Positions 58,869-64,000 of a stretch of DNA of 64,000 nt are shown here, one piece after another. The position numbers were made by a program, and so were the translations under genes. Below the pieces are notes generated by a model that saw only the letters and a list, made by a program, of their open reading frames with translations, was not told the origin of the DNA and ran no database searches. Where the stretch lies: assembly GCA_032358165.1 (NCBI GenBank), contig JAALGY010000034.1, positions 62,001 through 126,000 of the forward strand, in the 5' to 3' direction. Position 1 is the stretch's first letter. Every line of letters starts with the position of its first letter. Origin of the DNA: Diplosphaera chodatii. Taxonomy: Eukaryota > Chlorophyta > Trebouxiophyceae > Prasiolales > Stichococcaceae.

Positions 58869-61800
58869 TTTGTATTATTTATGTTCAATTTCATTATTTT
58901 CATTATCAACATGACTTCTATTATTTTTATTTTTGTGAGCAGCTCCTGATACTGTTCACTCTGGTTTGCAGGCAGCTGTGTGTGGCTGCTGCATGCACAG
59001 CGGAAGCAGTGGACACTACTGTACAGGGCGGCGTCGCTCTTACAGGGTGGGGTGTTTTGCACAACCCAGCAGACCCCTCCAGTAAAACCGTCAGCCACCT
59101 CTGAAGACGTGTGCTTTCGCACCTGATAGTTGCCGTAGGCGCAGTGGAACTCGAGGCCGGCCTCGTCCACGTACGCCGCTACGCCGTCCTGCACCTGCCG
59201 GCTGCGCGCCTCGGAGGCCGCCTTCACCACGCGCGCCCGCACAGGCTCTGCAGCAACAGACAATGTCTGAGGCAGAGGCAGGCGCACTGGTCAGTTCCTA
59301 GATGATATCGACTGCACCAGCAGATGGCGATCTGACGATCTTCCACACAACAGCGCTGGGCTCTGCTGTGGGCTTCTGATGAGGATACTTTGCCAGCGAC
59401 TCTGATGTTGATGCAGCAGTCGGCTGCTGGTACTGAGGATGCCATGCCCTTGGGTCGAAACCATCCCACAGAACCAGTCAAGCTAGCAGCTGCAGCACAA
59501 CCTGGCTGGCAGTGCCATGCACCAGCGCTGTAAAAAGCATGGCACTGCCAGCCAGGCACGGCAACTGGTGCCAGCACTTTGTGCACCTGGCAGGGGCGTA
59601 TCGGCTGCGGCGGCAATGGTGCCGGGCGGCAGCAGCTGCAGTGCCACGGCAGACTCGCGCCCCGACTCCTACATTGTGTGCAGGCAAGCGGGTTCACAAC
59701 TGGGAACCACGGCCTGTTCAGCAGGGTGCAGATGTGCAACTGCACGACGTGATCTTGCCACACTGCACGGTCATGGTTACCATGACGTTTTGACGAGACT
59801 AGTGCAACCCGTTACAAACTGCAGGGCATGCCTACAGTGCCTACAAAAGGGCGGAACCAGTCAGCATTTCGCACCTCGTCGACGGCCGCTGAGAAAGACA
59901 CCTCGGCGCCCTCCGCCAGGCTGCCCTTGGGGAAGCCGACCTCGCTGAAGTGGAAGAACAGGCGCACGTCCCGGTCGGCGCACCTGCACACGCATCTCAG
60001 AGGTCATACACAGCATTACCAAGTGTCAGCACTGGTGGAGAACCCTGCCTGGCAGCCCGGCATACGTGCTGTTATATATCACCAGGTCCCAGCGACATCA
60101 AACAGGACTGACTGTTAGGCAACTCTGCCAGCTGCTGCACTGTCTGTGCAAACACAGCGGGCTGCTGAGACGCCTATGTCAGCTGCAGCTTTGCCAACAA
60201 GGCAATCAAACACTTCAACATACTCTCGTCAGGATGCAACTCACATCAGGAAGCCGAAGTTCTCGCGCAGGGAGGCGATGTAGCCGTTTTCGCGGGCCCC
60301 GGTCGTGGTGATGCTGCTGGGGCGGCTGGCAGCAGCAGCAGCAGCTGCCGGCGGTATAGGGTGTTCTGACTTGACAAGGGTGACCTGAAGGGACAACATC
60401 AGGAGAATTGCAGGCAGGCAGATGGATTGGACAGCTGCTGCATGCCAAAGGGTGACCTTCTGGGCTGCCAAACACGAGAATCTGCAATGGAAGAGGCCAG
60501 GTAGGTGCTCTGCGACTGCCGCCGGTGCAAGGGTGATATTGCAGAATCGATTGACCAGTAGGGCCTTGTCACACAGGACAGCATACTGCAGGCGAGGCTT
60601 CTCATGGTTGGCAAGCATGTTGATGACAACAGGGAGGCAACACAGTGCCCGCCTGTTGTCAAGCAGCGTGGCCAACGATGAGGAAGCGCACCGCAAACCT
60701 CTCAATGTTGCCAGCAGCTTTTGTGCACTGCAGAAGCACTTGACCCTGACAAGAGACGCCTACCTCCCGGGGCTTGAGCTGCCCGGAGCACTGGTCCATC
60801 ATATGACCCGAACGTTCTGCTTTCAGTACAGCCTTCGGAGTCCAGTAGAGATGCCAGACCCAGAACCCTACCTCCGTGGCCTTGAGCTGCCCAGAGCGGC
60901 GGTCCAGCGTCACCCGGAACTCCACCTCGTCCCCGATGTGCAGCCGCTGCATGCTGGCGGCCAGGTCGCCGCCCTCGAAAGGCAGCCCCACCACCTGCGC
61001 CTCCTGCAGCTACACTGCGGATCAGTCTCTGCATGCATTGTAACTTACATCGCCGGCTGCATCGTGGCAAAGTGCGTTGCTGGGCGATTCTGACACTAGC
61101 CGGCGAGCCACAAGCTCACCAGCGAGGAGGCAGGCAAGCCAGCAAAGCAGTTGTGTGCTGATCTGCACGCATGTTGAGCATAAAACCACTGCATCTGTGC
61201 ATGTCTCAGAGCAGGCGTTGCAGCAGACAAGGGAGCCACTCCACAAGTGCAGTCATAAGAGCAAGTATGTTCTCATGGTTTGAGCTCGTCGAGCACACTC
61301 GCACAATTCCTTGGGAGCCTTCCCCGCAGCATATATCATGGAATGCGAGGTGGCAGGACCGCCACTGTCCACTGCAGTGTCCGCTCGGTCTCAGCGCACC
61401 TGCTGCTCTGCTTTCTGAGTGTCCGGCTCCTGCTTAGCGCTGCCGTCGGCGGCCGCCGCGTCCGAGCGAGGTTTCTGCGGGCTCGCAGCCGTGCCGTTGG
61501 CAGTGCTGCCGTGGCCCAGCCCAGGCGGCAGCCCGTGCACCTGCATGCACTGTTTGATTTCACGGCCCTGCATGAAGCAGTGCAAATGCCGACCTGTCAG
61601 GTTGTTTGCAGCGTACCGGATCATCTGAAGGGGCAAATTGCACCGCATGAAGACACATGGTTGCTTATGGAAGCTTGCATAATCACCTCAACACCAGTGC
61701 CGGCGAGAGCTGCTTCAGCCGCCGCCGCCGCCGCAGCTGCCCTGGGGGACACCGGCGGCGTGACCGCTGCAGGGGGCGGCGCTGCAGGGTGGGCGTCGTG

Positions 61801-63089
61801 CTGGCTGCTGTCCGGGCTGCCAGACGCCGAGGGAAGCGGCAGCGGCGGCTGCCAGGTAATGCGCCCGCCATACGCATCCTGCGACAAAGGCTTCAGGTTC
61901 ACGGATCACAACAACGCGCATGGGCCATCTGCATGGCATGCGTGCCCACTCACGTTGCTTGCGAGCCGCTGGTGCAGCCAGACCATACTGTCGTGCAAGG
62001 TACTTCTTCCGTGCATGAATTGTAGTATGCTGTGATCCCATATCATAACCGAGAACCCTACCTCCTGCCGGCGCTGTCCGCCCCGCAGGTCGCGCTCCAC
62101 CGTGCCCCGCTGCAGGGTGTCTATGAACGGCGGCAGCACCTTCACCTGACGTCCCACAGTACAGAACACTGTGTATCAGGGGATGCAGCACGTGCATCGC
62201 CAGCCAGGGTCACTGCATGATCGTGGCTCTGTCAGTGGGCTGCTTGTGGACGTTTGGGCAGTGGACTCTTGAGCAGTGAACCAAGGCGGCTGGCACACCT
62301 GCACAGCCACGGTGCGGCGCTTCTGCGCCGGATCGCCCTCAATCACAGTGAACTCGACCGGCGTGCCGGGCGCGACCATGGACGGCAGGTCTGGGCGGCC
62401 GCGGCCGTGCTGCTGCTGCTGCTGCTGCGATGCTGGGTGCTGATCGGCTGCAGCAGGGATGACGTCTGCCGCATCATTCGCCGGCGGCTGCTGCGGAGCC
62501 GGCGCGAGCAGCTCGCTGGCGTGGAAGAACACCTGGTCCCGGCGGCCCGTGTAGCACCTGCATCCGTACGAGAGTCAACTGCGTGCTGATATTGCAGGCA
62601 TGCACATCACGTCCAAGCCTGGGGCATGCACAATGCACCGACATGCAACAGCACACCATACCATAGCACATGAGAGTATGAGCTGCCACAGCCTTCCGCA
62701 ATCCGCATGCGTGCATGAAGATCATGCAAGATGTGCTTCAATATCCGAGGACCACAACAGACAGATGCGAACGCAGCGCACTTGATGAAGCCGAAGGTCT
62801 CCTTGACAGTCACTACCACGCCAAATTGGCGTGCATTGTCGGGCAGCACTGGCTCTACTGGCAGCTGCTTATGTCCCCAGCGGCCAGGCTGCTGTGATCT
62901 GCTCTCGAACCTGCCAATTCGCCCACCACGATTGCCCCTGCCACCCTGGGATGGCAACATTGCATGGCGGCCTCTGGCGTGCCTACCAGGCGCGCTGCCG
63001 CGGTGCTGTGCATCGACATCATCATTTTGTGTATGCTGGCGACCGTCCTGCATTGCTGCTGGGGCGCCAGCGGCTTCCGGACTTGCCAT
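53491..63089 (-). CDS. Multi-cold-shock-domain RNA-binding protein (CSDE1/UNR-like)
   Basis: Twenty-three exons: 62782-63089, 62299-62557, 62062-62145, 61687-61878, 61400-61540, 60872-61003, 60245-60384, 59875-59983, 59587-59668, 59123-59247, 58672-58809, 58329-58436, 58137-58222, 57581-57665, 57215-57310, 56775-56903, 56404-56541, 55711-55896, 55039-55438, 54831-54886, 54482-54700, 53970-54128, 53491-53814; 1231 residues. The N-terminus is basic and Arg/Gly-rich (GRGNRGGRIGRF). Cold-shock-like units with RNP1/RNP2 pairs: FGFIK-YTGRRDQVFFHASE, FGFLM-CADRDVRLFFHFSE, WGLIR-VFFHFSN, FGFAT-RMFFSTAE, each followed by a GDEVEF or GDDVEFTL strand; a diverged unit lies in exon 10. This architecture is that of UNR/CSDE1, which controls mRNA translation and decay. 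The C-terminal third is low complexity: 11 consecutive Gln and two TPAASL repeats (exons 21 and 22). Exon 18 has a near-duplicate upstream at 55911-56013 that could be used instead or as well. Confidence 0.85.
55184..55216 (-). repeat. (CAG)11 coding microsatellite, polyglutamine
   Basis: Eleven CTG units on the plus strand, read as CAG on the coding strand, in exon 19 of the CSDE1-like gene. Uninterrupted, so length variation between strains is likely. Confidence 0.93.
55911..56013 (-). repeat. Exon echo of CSDE1-like exon 18 start
   Basis: GTGGAGGAGGGCGTCAGGGT and CTCCATGGTCGTCCACTTCA on the minus strand copy 55842-55896 at a shift of about 111 bp, with a GCCGCAG acceptor. The copy and the real exon are in one open frame with no stop between, so the upstream acceptor could yield a longer protein. 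Confidence 0.9.
56333..56366 (-). repeat. Exon echo of CSDE1-like exon 17 end
   Basis: Plus-strand CCTCATCAGTGGAGAAGAAC versus CCTCAGCAGTCGAGAAGAAC at the true exon 17 end (from 56404); shift about 63 bp, so a shorter step than the others. Confidence 0.75.
56917..57019. repeat. 25-bp tandem repeat, four units, in CSDE1-like intron 15
   Basis: Units AGCGAAAGGCAGAATGGCAA AGTA(A) or AGTGC repeated four times with minor changes. Intronic minisatellite; no coding role. Confidence 0.93.
58830..58867. repeat. (TTA)n microsatellite and AT-rich tract in CSDE1-like intron 10
   Basis: About twelve TTA units, followed to 58936 by an AT-rich stretch that is unlike the GC-rich surroundings. It lies just upstream (in transcript order) of exon 11's acceptor, read as (TAA)n in the transcript. 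Confidence 0.93.
59501..59556. repeat. Perfect 20-bp inverted repeat (hairpin) in CSDE1-like intron 9
   Basis: CCTGGCTGGCAGTGCCATGC at 59501-59520 and its exact complement GCATGGCACTGCCAGCCAGG at 59537-59556, separated by 16 bp. It folds as a stem of 20 perfect pairs in either strand. It lies wholly within the intron between exons at 59587-59668 and 59123-59247. Confidence 0.93.
60762..60803 (-). repeat. Exon echo of CSDE1-like exon 6 end
   Basis: Plus-strand CCTACCTCC..GGCTTGAGCTGCCC(G/A)GAGC and GGTCCA repeat 60867-60908 at a shift of 108 bp, including the donor (GTAGG on the coding strand), in the downstream intron. Confidence 0.88.
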
Positions 63090-63617
63090 GTTCAGGCGGT
63101 GCAACTGGATGCCTGGGAGCAACCTTTCCCGATGTGAGAGATGCGATCTCCTGGTGTGTGACCACGAGGCAGCGCCGTGTGCGCTCCTCTGAGTGATCGA
63201 CCTGCCTTGGTGCAAGTCTTGGTGTGTCGAGTGTGTGACGATGCTGCAGTGTGGCTCACGGCATGGCGTGCATGACTGAGAGTCCTCGCCAGGTGGCACA
63301 CATGGTAGTGCAAAAATTCGTGCAACACTACAGCTGCGAGGAATGTCTCGCTGAAAAGGGCTCGCGGAGCACCGGTTGTGTCCTCAACGTGCGCGCGATC
63401 GCGTGACCTCTGGCTTTCCTGCGGCTCCCATGCTGTGCGCCGCCGTCATTCAGGCTTTTGTTGCAGATCCTTGACCGACACACTTATAAAGCAGACACAA
63501 GTGTCATTTAAGTCTTCTGTTTGACATCGTTGCACGCTTGTTTCATCCATCACATGATGCACTGAGCCATCAGCTGCAGAACCTGGGTCCGCAGCTGCCC
63601 ACTTGAGCGGCGCCGTC
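63090..63617. promoter_or_regulatory. Divergent promoter region, CSDE1-like / acidic Ser-rich gene
   Basis: 528 bp between divergent start codons. The part near 63480-63550 is less GC-rich (ACACTTATAAAGCAG near 63480 contains a TATAAA-like element placed upstream of the plus-strand gene). The assignment as a TATA box is tentative. Confidence 0.45.
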
Positions 63618-64000
63618 ATGCCAAAGAGGGCAGAGCCGCCGTCAGCGAAGCGTCAACGCTACCCCAGGGTGCCACAAGACGGCGGTGACAGCGACAGCGG
63701 GCCAGAGCAGGCGTTCAAGGGCTCAGCACCCGCACGCAGGCAGCAGCGCTCCAGCGGCATGACTAATGGCCGCCTCGCCCAGCAGCGGCGCCATCCCGAG
63801 ACGGCCGAGCAGCGCATGATGCGGCGCATGGAGGCGGGCCCGTCGGATGACGACGACAGCGGCGAGGAAGCGGCGTCTGGCTCGCTACAGGCGGCCTCTG
63901 GCAGTGGTAGTGAGGACAGCGGCAGCGATGTGTCTTCAGACGCCGCCGGAAGCGCAAGCGCCCTGGATGATAGCGATGGCAGCGGTGACGACACCCGCAG
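63618..64000 (+). CDS. Acidic Ser-rich nuclear-type protein, 5' part only
   Basis: Open frame from ATG 63618 to the window end with no stop (at least 127 residues). It starts MPKRAEPPSAKRQRYPRVP, a basic stretch that could serve as a nuclear localisation signal, then RMMRRMEAGPSDDDDSGEEA and a long Ser/Asp/Gly/Ala run (GSGSEDSGSDVSSDAAG). Such a basic start with Ser/acidic tracts is typical of nucleolar ribosome-biogenesis factors and chromatin proteins, and the serines would suit casein kinase 2, but no domain is visible yet. The gene is divergent from the CSDE1-like gene. An intron may begin within this segment. Confidence 0.55.
   Translation, partial: MPKRAEPPSAKRQRYPRVPQDGGDSDSGPEQAFKGSAPARRQQRSSGMTNGRLAQQRRHPETAEQRMMRRMEAGPSDDDDSGEEAASGSLQAASGSGSEDSGSDVSSDAAGSASALDDSDGSGDDTR

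Noticed and set aside
2461..60910. Exon echoes as processed pseudogenes or mutually exclusive exons
   Set aside because: Copies include intron sequence, so they are not cDNA-derived; most are truncated inside the exon and lack a second splice site, so they cannot act as full alternative exons.
1..64000. tRNA, rRNA or self-splicing intron genes
   Set aside because: No cloverleaf-like segment with intact TTCRA loop or rRNA-like stretch was found by eye; a tRNA scan would be the decisive test.

Overview
The window is GC-rich nuclear DNA of a green alga (Chlorophyta; I cannot place the genus). Support: genes broken into 2-23 short exons, introns mostly of about 100-350 nt with donors such as GTGCGC or GTGAGC and acceptors ending CTGCAG, Ala/Gln-rich low-complexity protein segments, plastid-type N-termini, and plant-type pathways (arogenate dehydratase). 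No rRNA, tRNA, phage or bacterial operon was seen. Exon borders below were set by eye. They were checked by requiring every exon chain to keep one reading frame.

Layout: 39-2460 (+) BAG co-chaperone with a ubiquitin-like domain; 3082-3773 (-) DPH3; 4288-9241 (+) succinate-semialdehyde dehydrogenase; 9916-12958 (+) organellar EngB GTPase; 13394-15854 (-) plastid-type protein of unknown family; 16275-19803 (+) arogenate/prephenate dehydratase; 21076-28171 (-) secreted collagen-like, Pro/Thr-rich glycoprotein; 28852-35636 (-) SRP receptor alpha; 36681-42368 (+) UVSSA-like repair factor; 42662-43135 (-) end of a small membrane protein; 43781-45959 (-) UVR plus NTF2-like protein; 46494-47580 (+) small coiled-coil protein; 48773-53072 (+) THOC5; 53491-63089 (-) multi-cold-shock-domain CSDE1/UNR-like protein; 63618-64000 (+) start of an acidic Ser-rich protein cut by the window edge.

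The genes are mostly unrelated housekeeping functions: chaperoning, tRNA/EF2 modification, GABA shunt, ribosome assembly, Phe synthesis, ER targeting, transcription-coupled repair, mRNA export and mRNA binding. They do not form a cluster. Five gene pairs are divergent with 420-1044 bp between starts and may share promoter regions.

Two things stand out. First, at least ten of the genes carry 'exon echoes': degenerate copies of 35-100 bp spanning an exon-intron border, placed in the adjacent intron or just past the gene, usually 99-125 bp from the original and repeatedly at 103 or 108 bp. Second, the 598-residue secreted protein at 21076-28171 joins an N-glycosylation-dense head, a Gly-X-Y collagen-like region spread over seven exons, and a tail of serial Pro/Thr-rich exons that look like copies of one another.
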